Assembly: GCF_001649575.2 (NCBI RefSeq)
Contig: NC_051452.1
Span: forward strand, 15,093,255 to 15,157,254
Length of the DNA: 64,000 nt
Origin: Kryptolebias marmoratus
Lineage: Eukaryota; Chordata; Actinopteri; Cyprinodontiformes; Rivulidae
Direction: 5' to 3'
The notes under the pieces are model-generated. The model ran no database searches. It was not told where the DNA came from and worked only from the letters and a program-made list of their open reading frames with translations. Of the stretch, positions 1 to 13,300 are shown in pieces. Position 1 is the first letter of the stretch. Each line of letters begins with the position of its first letter. The translations under genes were made by a program, and so were the position numbers.

Positions 1-2723
1 CCACAGCTAATTGACCTTAGAAAACAAAAACTGCTATAACTCAGTCATCTTTACAGATGGTAGTAGCTGAGAGTCATCCTCATTAAATACTTTGAGCAGG
101 ATTGACAAAAATAAACAAGATAACTGTAGCATTGATACCAAAACTAAAATTAATGGCCTAAGGCAAATCCAAACAGATAAAATAATAGCATCAAAACAGC
201 AGATAAACCCCCAAACTGTGACAATGCTTGTATCACAGAAAATTCAACAAGACAAATATACTTTTCAACATTAAGTGTTTTTGTTTTTAGGTGTAAAAGT
301 CTGACAGTTTTTCTATTGAGTCATATCTAAATAATTATCAGAATGTTATAACTTCAATGAGACCAATAAAACAATGTTGACAGTTTTCTCATGTTTTATT
401 GACCAATGAGTAAATATCAAACACTGAATTGCTGTTCTCAATTTTTTGAGATCTTTAGGCATCAGTGTCACAAGATTTATTTAGCTTATTTTTTCTCCAA
501 AACTAAACTAAAACAACCTCAGCCTGTAGCCCACTAAAGCTGAAAACCTAACCCTTAGCTGTCTCGTGTAGCAGGATGCTAATCCTGACAACACTCAACA
601 TGAGATTATTCCTCAGAAAGCAGAGCTCACCACTGATAACATGAACAGTTCATCTGTACCACCGGCTGTTTCATGACGCAGCAAAGCACTTAAATGTCCT
701 AAGTTAAGTGCACTCCACACGCAACACGGGCTTGTAACTAACTATGTTATCAGCATCACTGGTGGATGCTAAAAACAAAACACTTTAGGATGTGGTTGTT
801 TTGTGTTTGCTCACTTGAAAACAAAGTGAGCGTCAAAATATGGGAAGAGAATTTGATTTAACAGAACGTAAAGCAACACACACAAAAAAAAATTGCTGTT
901 TACATTGAAACACACTTAACCACTTAAAGGTGCTTTAACTATATGACAAAAAGTGTTCCTGGGGAAAAATCGACCACCTTACATAACTGCGAAAAAAACT
1001 ATTGGTTGATATTTTTTTCCACCATAAACAAGTCAATCTTCTAAAGCTATCTCAGCCTGAAATATAAATATTAAAATTAAATGACTTTTTAATATTTTTT
1101 TTATTTTAGCTCTTTATTGGCCTTTAGTTTTACAAAATGGTACAATTCAGGTTTTTTTTAAATTGACAATTTATTTTTTTATGGCAATTTTTGAGAAAGT
1201 GGCTTTATTTTCCCCATTAGGTTTCCCAGATGGAATTTTTGAACAGTCCGGAAAAATTTCAGTTTGGGTATTTTTGACCAACCCTCTATAAACTCCCCTC
1301 ATTGCTAGATCTGGTAGCCAATGACAAGACACTGTTTTCATTTAAGCTAATCCAGCCTCTGTCAGCCACATTTACATTAGTTTTTCATTTTTTCAATATC
1401 CTTTTTTTTATTTTTGAGAAAGTGGCATTGTTCCTGCCTTATGATGCCCCAATAGAACTTTTTACCAGTCTGGAAAACCTCCAGTCCAAAGTTACCCTCC
1501 AACCCATGTGGTATCCAGCCAGGTGGTCCTGTTTTCGGACAACCTGCAGGAGTCCAGTCTGTTAGCCAGAGAGCTAAAGTTTTTTGTTTTTTGTTGTCAT
1601 GCAAGTTGAAAAATTAAGGTTTAAAAAAAAGTTGTAACTGAAAGAAATGCATTATTTTATGATATGATAAATATGGGTTAAAAAAATCCATGTACAATAG
1701 GTTTCAATGGGTCAATTTTTCCTAGAAGACCTTCCAAGGTTTAATTACTATCTTGTTCAAAATTTGTGTCCTAAATCTCGATGTGAAGCTTTGAAATAAA
1801 ATATGGAAATTATACATCAAGACATGCGGCTCGATTAGGAATAGTGTACTATTACTTTTGGTATTGGTATGTGGTATAATGTAGACAAAATTTACCAAAA
1901 AAATGAGGATTAATGAAATTTTGGCAAAAACACAAGAAACTTCAGCCCTCCTTGGAGATCCATACCTTAGTCATACCTAACAGTAAATACATCATTCAAA
2001 GTTTAAACGAGTCACAGAAAGTTGGACTTTACATGACTGAACTGACAAAATGGCATCTACTGTGGTTTTTACACAACCACAGTTTAAGTTTTATGAATTG
2101 TGGAAATTTTACGACTAAATGTTCATCTTAGAGTGTGATGATGCCACACCTTTGGAACTGTTGAAACTTTCCAAAGTTTTGGCAAACTCTTCCTATTGTC
2201 TCAAACTTTGCATTTCTCATATAATTTATATGTCAGAATATAGACATTTTGGTCATCTTTCACCCAGTGTGCCTCTCACTGCTTTAGGATTTATGGTTTT
2301 CTCTTAAATCCCCTCAAAGTTCAGAGTGTGCACATCCAAACTCCTATTGACTTACATTGTATCTGAGCTCAACATTTTCCTCTCAAAGCTGGAAGTGAAG
2401 TGACTTTTTAAAGTTGTTGTATCGTCTACATAAAACTCTGTAGAGATATAAAAATTGACATGTGGGACAACTAGACTTCTACTGTCTTGTGTTGTCAGAA
2501 AGTAAGAGACACAGGTGTGTGGTTACCATAGTGATCCTAATGAGCCACTGGCGGCAGCTTTAACACTTCATTTGATCTTGGTTTTCTCTACTATTCATAT
2601 AATTGAGGATTAATATTTGACGGCTCTCAGTGAGCACTTAATTAAAACATCACAGAATAATAAAAAACATCCAAATCTTCTGACTGCCATATCTTCTGAC
2701 AAAAAAGGGATTTAACAACTTAC
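1..2723 (-). other. slc4a10 intron 15 (partial)
   Basis: No exon is recognised. It starts inside a family-A repeat (1-95) and contains a diverged direct duplication (1150-1285 versus 1375-1505). The rest is AT-rich unique sequence. The next coding exon, expected to start with Cys-rich extracellular loop sequence, is not present. Confidence 0.6.
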
Positions 2724-2969
2724 GAGTACTGCGTAAGTGTCTGCAGGTTGTTGTTTTTGTTGACAGGATAGTGCACCCCCAGGTGAACCAGCTTCTCCAG
2801 GGCCTCGTAGATGAAGATGATGCAGATCAGCGCTGCGAACGCCTCCTCGGTGAAGCGTGTAATGTAGCAGACAAGCGAGCTGGCATCTGTGGCCACCAGC
2901 AGCAGACAGAAGAAGGCTGTCCACAAGCCGATACAGGTCCTCAGGGAGAGGTAGGATAGCCCATATTCC
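2724..2969 (-). CDS. slc4a10: slc4a10 exon 15 (TM4-TM5), last exon in window
   Basis: Encodes [38 protein letters not shown] and [14 protein letters not shown], which contains the second anion-exchanger signature. Next come KLVHLG, at the position of the NBCe1 DIDS-reactive motif, and LTQYS at the start of the large extracellular loop. The donor is TACTC|GTAAGT in phase 2, so translation continues in an exon below position 1. Confidence 0.94.
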
Positions 2970-4811
2970 CTGACACACACACACAAAACACAGGGTTAGT
3001 GGGAACAAACGATACAGCTTTCCTATTGCACAAAAGCCACAACTACCATGTAATGGGAAATAGTTTACCAGCATAAATGCAACAATAAAAAAGTCAATAA
3101 AAGCACCTACTTGCAAAACTTAAAAAGGATCTTTTCAAAGACAAGGACAGGCCCAGTGCTTCCCAGGATGGTGAGGGGCTGACCAGCGAACAGAGAGTAT
3201 GCTATTCCAGTCATTGAAGCCCCGAACAGGGACTCAATAGCACTCTGCAAACAGAAAAGGTTTTCTGATTCATTAAGTCACACATGAAGCCTTTAGTGTG
3301 TCCAGGATTATTTCATCAGCTTAAATTTAGACATAAATAATGTAGCTAAGTGGGTGCTGGATTATAAAGCAGGACTGGTGTGTTTGGGAGGTAACTTGAG
3401 GATCTGGTTCTGGTTTTCCAGTTTAAGAATTTTGTTCACTTCACTTCCTTTTCTGTTTGCCATTGTTATGTAGCTCAAACCAGCCATTCAAAGGGCATTT
3501 TCTGGGTATGTATGGTGCTGGTTCCCAGTCCATGGTGAGGGTTGCATCAGGAAGGATGTAAAACTTGTGCCAAAAGAAACAAGCAGATCTACATCTGCCC
3601 TACAGGATTGAATGACTGCCCTTTCAGATTGTACAACAGTTTTACCAGATCATATAACTGCCTGCAACAACTTTTCTGAAGCTTATGACTGCCTTATCGT
3701 ACAAAGGCTTTTCTGAATCGGTCGGGGAACCGGGTTAACAACAACTGCCTCCAGTGCTGCAAACCAGGACACATGGACTTGGAGGCAGATGATCCGCTTT
3801 GGTGACCCCTGCTAAGGGAGCAGCCAAAAGACAAAATGTAGCTCCAACAAATTTATGCTTCTGAGGTTCGTTTCCGCTGACTCAAAAATAAGAAATCACT
3901 GTTCTATTTTCCTCAACTAATATTACAGAACCATAAAATATTTCTTTGACATTTTCATTTTCTAAAACAATTAAAAGGCCTTGAAGGAATGCATATCATC
4001 TTTCATGACACACTTTAATACTAAGATCTTGAACCATCTTGAATTAGGTTGAATTAAAAATTATTTAGCTTTTGAGATACAGACAAATTTATTGTAAATT
4101 TCATTAAAAGTCATCCAGTTTTATGAGATATTTTACTAACACAACAGACAAATGAACACACACACAGGTAATGGCTGCACATTATAGCAGTGGTGGGCGA
4201 TATTAAGATTGTCCAACGCATTAAAACCATCACCAAAAATTGTGTCTATACGTTTGTTATCAATTTAACATACATTTTTTTACATGTTTTAAAAACAGTT
4301 AAATTTACTTAAGCTATTTTTTATTTAAAAACTTGGACCAAAAAGATTAACTAGTTTAAACTAGGGTTGTTCATCTCTAGTTTGTGGCCTATGCAATACA
4401 CTGCCAGTGATTTGATTAATTAAAGATACATAGGCAGTAAAGAAACAATACAGTACAATACAGCCTTTAATCCACAGACAATGTGATTAAATATGAGTTT
4501 GTTTAAACATGTTAAATTAAATGCAATAAAAAAGGGATGATACTTTCTCAGTTTGTATTAAAATTACACTTTCGTAAAACCTGGCTCATAATCAACAAAG
4601 AATACACAAAAATGAGGCCTGATGCAAAATTAATACAACTACTAGAGCAGACATGCTTTATAATTCTGTAATATTAGTTGATTCACATGATTTGGGCGAA
4701 GCACACTTTCAGTGTTTGTTGCTTTTTACACAGATGCTGCTGGAGTTATTCTCTGAAACAGGCTTCAACTTCTTGGTTTCAGTCCGAGGTCTACTTTTGT
4801 ACAATCTTTGG

Positions 4812-4870
<59 letters not shown>

Positions 4871-7311
4871 TGCATTCACATCTTCCATGAGAACAAGATC
4901 CGTGCGATAAACAGCTATGCCTTACCAGTAATCAGATACCCTGCAGGAATAATTACCTGGCCAAAGGAGGAAATGAAGACCACAGATGTTAAGACTCTGA
5001 AGCTACTAACCATGCATGGAGGGTTCCACCCCAAATCCAGCATCCTGAGACTGTACNNNNNNNNNNNNNNNNNNNNNNNNNNNNNNNNNNNNNNNNNNNN
5101 NNNNNNNNNNNNNNNNNNNNNNNNNNNNNNNNNNNNNNNNNNNNNNNNNNNNNNNNNNNNNNNNNNNNNNNNNNNNNNNNNNNNNNNNNNNNNNNNNNNN
5201 NNNNNNNNNNNNNNNNNNNNNNNNNNNNNNNNNNNNNNNNNNNNNNNNNNNNNNNNNNNNNNNNNNNNNNNNNNNNNNNNNNNNNNNNNNNNNNNNNNNN
5301 NNNNNNNNNNNNNNNNNNNNNNNNNNNNNNNNNNNNNNNNNNNNNNNNNNNNNNNNNNNNNNNNNNNNNNNNNNNNNNNNNNNNNNNNNNNNNNNNNNNN
5401 NNNNNNNNNNNNNNNNNNNNNNNNNNNNNNNNNNNNNNNNNNNNNNNNNNNNNNNNNNNNNNNNNNNNNNNNNNNNNNNNNNNNNNNNNNNNNNNNNNNN
5501 NNNNNNNNNNNNNNNNNNNNNNNNNNNNNNNNNNNNNNNNNNNNNNNNNNNNNNNNNNNNNNNNNNNNNNNNNNNNNNNNNNNNNNNNNNNNNNNNNNNN
5601 NNNNNNNNNNNNNNNNNNNNNNNNNNNNNNNNNNNNNNNNNNNNNNNNNNNNNNNNNNNNNNNNNNNNNNNNNNNNNNNNNNNNNNNNNNNNNNNNNNNN
5701 NNNNNNNNNNNNNNNNNNNNNNNNNNNNNNNNNNNNNNNNNNNNNNNNNNNNNNNNNNNNNNNNNNNNNNNNNNNNNNNNNNNNNNNNNNNGGAAGGTAA
5801 AGACCACAGTGGTGCCTGTGGTCATCGGGGCCCTAGGGGCAGTCACCCCCAAACTGGAGCAGTGGCGACAACAGATCCCAGGAACAACATCAGACATCTC
5901 AGTCCAGAAATGTGCAGTTCTAGGCACAGCCAAGATACTGCGCAGAACCCTCAAGCTCCCAGGCCTCTGGTAGAGGAGGGTGAGAAGGGAATTTTTTTTT
6001 TTTATATATTTGTTTGTTTCCAAAACGTTCATATAAATTAAATTTCTTGTAATATTTGTTTTATAAATAAATGCCCCTACATAACAGGTGTATGAAAATT
6101 AATAAAGCGATATCCAAAGAATGTTGTTGTAAGTCTTATTTAGGAATTTAGACTCTAACTTTGATCTGGGAACTGATTCAGTAAAGATGTTTCTTACCAC
6201 ACGTCCTTCAGTAGCCTCACCCAGTAGTCCTCCAAAAGTGATAACAGGTGACATGCAGGCGCAGTAGAGGAAGAGGAAGGAAGCCAGACACTGGAGGCTG
6301 ATAGCATCTGTGTAGTCGGAAAGGTAGTGAGGAGCCTTTCGCTTGATGTCCAAGATGAACCCGCCAAAAAACCTGTTATAAAACAGATTTAGAAAAGGGC
6401 TGCCAACCAGCAGAAGGTGAACAGATGCTAGTATGGAAGCGCAGATTTTGAGATTCCGAAACGTATGCACTGTAAAACCGAGTGTTGCAGAGCTGTTGGA
6501 TGACCTTATAGTTATGTCACGCACGTTGGTAGTAAAGTGTTTGAATGTGCAAAGTATAAATTAAAAACTTAGCATTTCTTGAAGAAATGCTAAGTCGCTG
6601 CCTTTCGTGCCAGAATTTTAAACTATCATAGTATGTTCTAGCAAGATTGTTAGCACTTGAAAAATCTGCTGGGAATGATTCTCAGCTACTACCACACTGA
6701 ATTTTAGCTCAAATTGTCCGAGTAAAAATTGTAAAATTGTTGGTGTTGTAAGTATTTTTGTGTTCGCTAAGGACAGGTAGCTGTGGCAGCCATATTTTAC
6801 TAATAGTCAAACAGTGCTGACTCTAACAGTTAACGGCAGTATTTTAAGTATAGATGTCGAGCATGTATAGCCGTCATAGCATCACCTGCCCTCAGCTCTG
6901 TAATTCTCTGGTCTGCCCGCTACACACACCTCACTTGTCCCTCATTATGTCCCAACTGTAACACATTTCCCACCCTCAGTTCTTGAAAACTGGTTCCTTT
7001 TCATTCATGCTTCACTGGTTCATTCCTTTCCGTCTGGTGTTTGATGTCCATGCTCCTGTATTGTTTTCCACGCCACATTCAAGTTTCATGTTTCTTCGTT
7101 CCTCATTGACCCCACCGCCTTGGTAAGGTTTATGTTACCAGCCTTTTTGTTTACTTTTTCTTTTTTGTTAATAAATTAGTTTTTATTTTACCTCGCCATG
7201 AGTCTGCGTATTGGCTTCGCGTCACTCAACCATAACAGTTCTGTCAATTTCTGTTCTTTCAACAGAACTATGGGAGCTAGAAAACAAATATTTGAGCAGT
7301 ACAGGGGGACT

Positions 7312-7357
<46 letters not shown>

Positions 7358-10300
7358 GCTCATCTACTATATGTGTTATGTACAGTATTACTCAGGAACC
7401 ACAAGCCAAAGTACAAATATTAAACGTGTCTCTGTGTCATTGTTGTTGGTGCTGATTTTATCACCCACCACCAAAGGCTAAGGTGTAGCAATAACATTTT
7501 TGCCCACAAGTGTTTGTTTGTGTGTACAATTGGTTCACTTTTGGATTCCATCCCATTCAAGATGGACAGCAAAATGGCTATGACTCAGCCAGTTTTACAG
7601 ATATTGAGCTAAAATTTGGTGTGGTAGTAGCTGAGAGTCATCCTCAAAGGATACTCTAATTGCTAATTGGTTGAACAAGTTCATTACCCAAATTAACAGA
7701 TTGCAGTGATTTTCTCCAGAAGTGGCTGTGCATCTATCTGATTAACTTATGAAGTCATCCCAGTTTAAGATGGCGCCAACAGCTAATCGGCATTAGCAAA
7801 CAAAAAATGGCCTTGATTTAATATTTTAGATATTGAACTAAAATTTGGTGTGGTGGTAGATAGGAGTCATGCCCAACAGATTCTCGAAGAGCTAAGACAT
7901 TTGCTTAAAACTTTGACAATAACTCTTAGATTCAACCCTGTCTGTTAGTAAAATATTTCTTGAACCATTAGACTATTAGTTTAATTTTAGTGAAACTCTG
8001 AGAAAGTAAACATTTTTATGTGCATCTACCTTTCATTTAAGAGCGTGTGTCAACTTTCAGCAACTCATGCACAGCGAGCAGCCTCTTCTGCTGCATCAGA
8101 CTGGGATGGAGGGGAGTCGGCTGGAGTAGGTTGCTGTGGCAACACAGGGTGGGTTGTTGTGTTGGGAGGTGGAGGGGGTAGGACTTGTTTTGATGGAAGA
8201 AACTGGGCTCAAGGCCAACTCTAACTGAGAGGAGAGGTTCTGTTACCGCATACTGCGGCTAATCAGCAGCTCAGTTACAGTCTTCTGCTGTTAAATCACT
8301 GAGATACACACCAAACACTCATTACGCACCAACTACATTGTTTCAGCAAGGAGTTCAAGAATCCCCTCGGAGTCATGAGAAGATTTTAAAACATTTAATT
8401 TTTATCTTAATCCTTTATGTAAAACTAAAATTGTCCTAAACAAATATGTGAAAATAAAATATTTTCAGGGCGGACATATTTTTTTTAAAGTCTTTTTATC
8501 AAAGGCAAAAAACCTAAGACATTCTTCCACACATTTAAAGTTGAAATCCTTCAAAAAGAAAGACTGGTTATTTATTGATTTTTCAATGACAGACTAAAAA
8601 TAAAACAGCATATCGTTTTAAAGAACTGGTTTATTTCTGTCACTGTGTAGTTCCAAAAATAGTCGCTTTTAAGAATTTATTATTAACCTCACAGATACTT
8701 TGTGTGACTGGTTTTTACTTAATACAAACTGGAGAAAAATAGAAGTCACAGACATCGGTGTCTGGTGATGTAATGCATTGTTTTAGTTCTAAAATACGTT
8801 GTTGGAGTCAGGTTTTTGGTTATTTTAGCCATGATAAATCATGTCATTGTCATGTTTTAGGTTGTTATAAACTTGTTTTAGCCATGCTAAAATATGTTGT
8901 TGTCACAATTTACATTTTTTCAGACATGTTAAATGATGTATATATGTTTTAGGTTGTTGCAGTCGTATTTGGTTTTTAATTTTATCCTAGTAAATTTGCC
9001 TTGTTTAGAAATTTAATTTTTTTGTATTAATATCCTGTTAGTAAATAGTAACTTTGGTTGTCCATAAATATAGTGCACTAATTGTGTTCTAACTGTAAAG
9101 TAAAATAGATTAATATAGTACAAAAAATGTTACAATGAAGGGCAAGAACCTTAAAATTGTACCTAAGTACAGATTTTTTACTAACTTAACTGTGCACTGC
9201 AGAGTGAATGTAAATGTGAGATGGTGAGCAATCGTGATAAAATCATTTGATTGATGGAAGTTAACACTTTTGCAATTATGAAAAGTGTTAATTACATTGG
9301 GATAATGTTTTTGAATCATTTTAATTTAAAATAATGATATTCGAACAAAAGGCTCTGTGTTGGGTTGAGGAGGGAGGAATGATACTTGTTCAACAAGTCA
9401 TTGTGCTTTTCAGGACAGAAAAGTTTGCAGTTTGGGAAGAGTGAGGCAGCTAATTGGCGACACGGAGATGGTCACAAAAGAGAGCTTCAAGAAGTCGCAG
9501 AACGTACACAGTAAATCATTCTGTTTGTCCCCTGCACTTACCTCCCAGTGCGCTGCAGCTCAGGGCCACCATGACCTCCATGTTCCTCAGACTCGCCAAG
9601 ATCTGTCACTCCATTGGGAACAGGGGGAACCTTTCGCTTTTCCTGTGTGGTAAAGATCACTGTCAATCAGCTGTGGGTTAGTCCCCATCCTCAGGGATGG
9701 AAATAAGAACAATGACAAGCCTCAGAACTGCAGCTTTACAGGTCCTGTTCTGTGCACTTCAAAATTGACCCAATTATACCTAAACCAAATTGTCATAAAC
9801 AGATCACTAAAATAAAATAATGTACCACAGTCTTAAAAACAAAAGAAAAATTACAACTTGACTCACATGCAACCAAAAAGAATATTCACCTGAGAGGGAA
9901 CATTTTTAGGAGGTTCTATTCTGATGGAGGGGTCCCACTCGCCAGGGGGTAACACTGTTACCTGATCCAGAAACTCATCTATGCCTGCTACCAGGTCATT
10001 CCTGTCTTTGGCCTTGTAGGCGACATCATGGAAAATCTACAAAGAGGCATAATGCATATTTTTGAGATAGATTCTTGTAGTACAGGAACTACAGAAAAAT
10101 AAACAAAAGGAGAGGTGCATGCATTCCTCAGTCCATTCAGTCCCATTTGTTGCCCACAAGAAGACTTAAAATATTTGTTACACCAAATACAGATCATGAT
10201 TAGTGTCCCCACTGGCTGAAAAGCAAATTCCAGATTGAGGTCGAATTCATTTATATATTTGATAAAGTAGGTTAAAGATCATAAATTTCTAGTTTCATGC

Positions 10301-13300
10301 GTCCCAAAGGACTGATGCCAACAAGAAAAAAACTAAACAAAAACGGAACATCTGGCACAGATGATGGTAAGTGACATTAGATCATAGCTGCTGTGGGAAA
10401 TGTCCTGTCACAGTTTTCAGGACATTCTCTACTTATTCCCCAATGGGTTTTTGTTGTTGTTTTGGCTTTTTTCAGATAAGTCAAAGGTCAGTCTTAGTTA
10501 CATAAAAAGAGACCATGTAACTAACTAGATTGATTTACTTGATGGCCTACTTTCTTAGACTACTTATTTGTTTATCTCACATTTAATATTTCAAGTTTGA
10601 ATACTTAAGCTTAAATGCGTGACAGGGTATAAAAATAAACTTAGCATAAAAAGTAAGAAAAATTGTGTTTGGTTTCTTTGTTTAAACAATGCTTCTTGGC
10701 AATAAATCTTATACTGTTGGAAAGCCTGTTTGTTTCCCCTTAAATGATGCCACATTTGTTAGGAAAATGCATATGTGGGTTGCACCCATGTAAAGTTGCC
10801 AAATCTTCTCTGCCAAGTCCAACTGAGAATCTGTGGCAAGAGATGAAAACTGCTGTTCCCGGTCGCCCTCTGTCCAATCTGAGTGAGCTTGAGCTACTTT
10901 TGGAAAAAATAGGCAAACCATGTATCATTTTCCCTCCACTTCACAATTATGTGCCACTTTGAGATGGTTTACCACATCTTTGCTCTTCAGCAGATTTTCA
11001 AGTTCTGCAGAAGCCCGTTAATCACTCAGTCATTCAAATCAGGTGTGTCAAAGCAGAGAAACACCTAAAATATGCAGGATAGTGGCCCTCCAGGACCAGG
11101 ATTGAACACCACAGGTCTATGGTCTCACCTCATCGGTCATCAGTGTAGCAATAGATCGACCAATTTCGTGATACTGTGGACCTTTCCCCAGAGGCCCAAG
11201 GAGGATGAACAAAAACCTATACAAAAAAAAAAACCACACACACAAGAGGTTTTGGGTAAATATTGGATCTTTTTCTGGTGTCAACATATAGGGGATTTTT
11301 CTAGGGTTTTCACACACTCAAGGGTTTCCCAGTAGTTTATGTTTTACCTGGTGGGGATGGGAACTTCAGTCAGGCCGTTGAGCAGCACAGCAGGGGACAG
11401 ACGGATGAAGGCCACCACAGGGCGGTCAAGAAAGTCCAGTTCCCCTACCAAGACATTGGAAGCCTCCGCACCAGGAGGGATCTTCTTCATGAAGTGGAGG
11501 TCAATCTGTTAGACAGGAAGAAGCAAGAACAACACCTCGTATTGGGACAAAAGATTGGTATAAATGTTATTTGTATGATTAAAAATTCCTCTAAAAAAAG
11601 GATGACAGGGTGAAAAACAAGTGTTGTAAAATAAAATCTGATTAAAAGTCATATTTTATAGCCAAATTTGAATCTGTGATTCACACAACCAAAGAAAACA
11701 ACATGCAGGTTTCCATTATGAGAAGTTTGTGATGACCATTTCACACGTAAGCCGAGACTTGTTAAATATACAGCCCTTGTTAGGTATCCAGCTATCAGTA
11801 ACCGTAGATAAACAGCCAGATCAGTAGTGGTTCTGGTCGCTCACCTTGCTGAAGTCAACAGCACTGTTTTCTCGGCTGACATCCTGTTTGCCCTCATTGT
11901 TGGATGGCGGAGCCTGAGGTGAGACTGTTTGGCCTGTCAGAGAGCAGGAAAATAATATCAGTTTTCACCCGAGCTCAGTCTATTGCAGGATTGTTCTCTC
12001 AAAAGAGGAGGCCATGGTCTCCAATGTGTGACCACATGGTACAGATACACTCAGAAAAAAAAATTATACAACCCTTGGCTTTACAGATACTTTCTTTTCT
12101 TTATTACTTAATACTTTTACCCACTCGGGATGAAAGGGCACACTATTGATCAGTATGTTTTACTTTAATAAGCAATTAGAAGCATTTATAAAACATCAGG
12201 TATTGTCTCAGAAGTACAGTTGTGGCATTTCTCTTGAGTTTAGAAAGAAAACGTGATCTTTAATCCTGTTTATTTATTTAAAGTTTTTTTTTGTTAAATT
12301 TAATTTAAAAATAGTTGGATTTTTTGTTCATTTTGTTTAGTGATATCACCACAACAAATGTAAGCATCAATAGCAATAACATAAATGTGGTTTTCTGAAA
12401 ATGTTGAAAGCTATACTGCTATTAACATTAAATAAATAGTTTCACATTTAGACTGATACGAGTTTTATGTCTATATGTTTATAATAAAGCTACTGTAATA
12501 TTGAGTTCAATATGTGTGAAAATAACCAAAGATAACTTCTACAATAGCAAGAAAATGAGAAATCAAAAAAATAAAAATTACATGCAAATAAATACTTTTG
12601 GTCCTTACTTGTTAACAGATTAATTTGTATATAATTTATTGTTCTTTCTAAAGAATACTTGTTTGAACCCCACTTTAACAGTTGTATGTAACAAAAGATG
12701 TAGCATTATAAAGGCTTTGTCATTAACATTTCATCTGTTGCTCTTTAAGATTATGAAAAACAAACAAGAGATATGATTGCTAGCTCCAGAAAATATGAAC
12801 TCTCACAACAATTCATCCTCTGTCGCTGATGTTTTTTAATAATGTTCAATTTAAAAAAAAGATAATAATGTTAAATTATGCAAATCTAAAAGGTTTTTTT
12901 TCACCTAGTTAGCTTATCCCAGCTAAGGACAGCTAGCCTGGCTTTAGGTAGTAGAAAAAAAGCCTAGCATAACCTTTTAGGGCTGCTTATGACCACATTT
13001 TTGAAAGCTACATCAATAAAAAAAATTGCACTAACCTCATTGTTGTACTGTTTCCAGCATTTGGATTAATGCTTATATCTTTATTTAAATTTTGTTTGTT
13101 AAATAGAACAAGGGTAGCTCTCAGCAAGACATTACCCACTATCTAAGCTAAACTGTTCACTTCGACCTTATATCCAGCTGCTGAATATGATGTAAATGTT
13201 TCTGTGTATCAGCATGAAAGTAACTGCTTATTTTCACAAATATTTTCACAAGATTCCAAAAGGCCCCAAATTAAGGATGAAATTTGTGTTGTGAGGTTAC

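Noticed and set aside
4808..6032. Long open frames of about 330-347 codons on both strands
   Set aside because: They exist only because the 735-N gap reads as unknown residues, with a TA microsatellite at one end.
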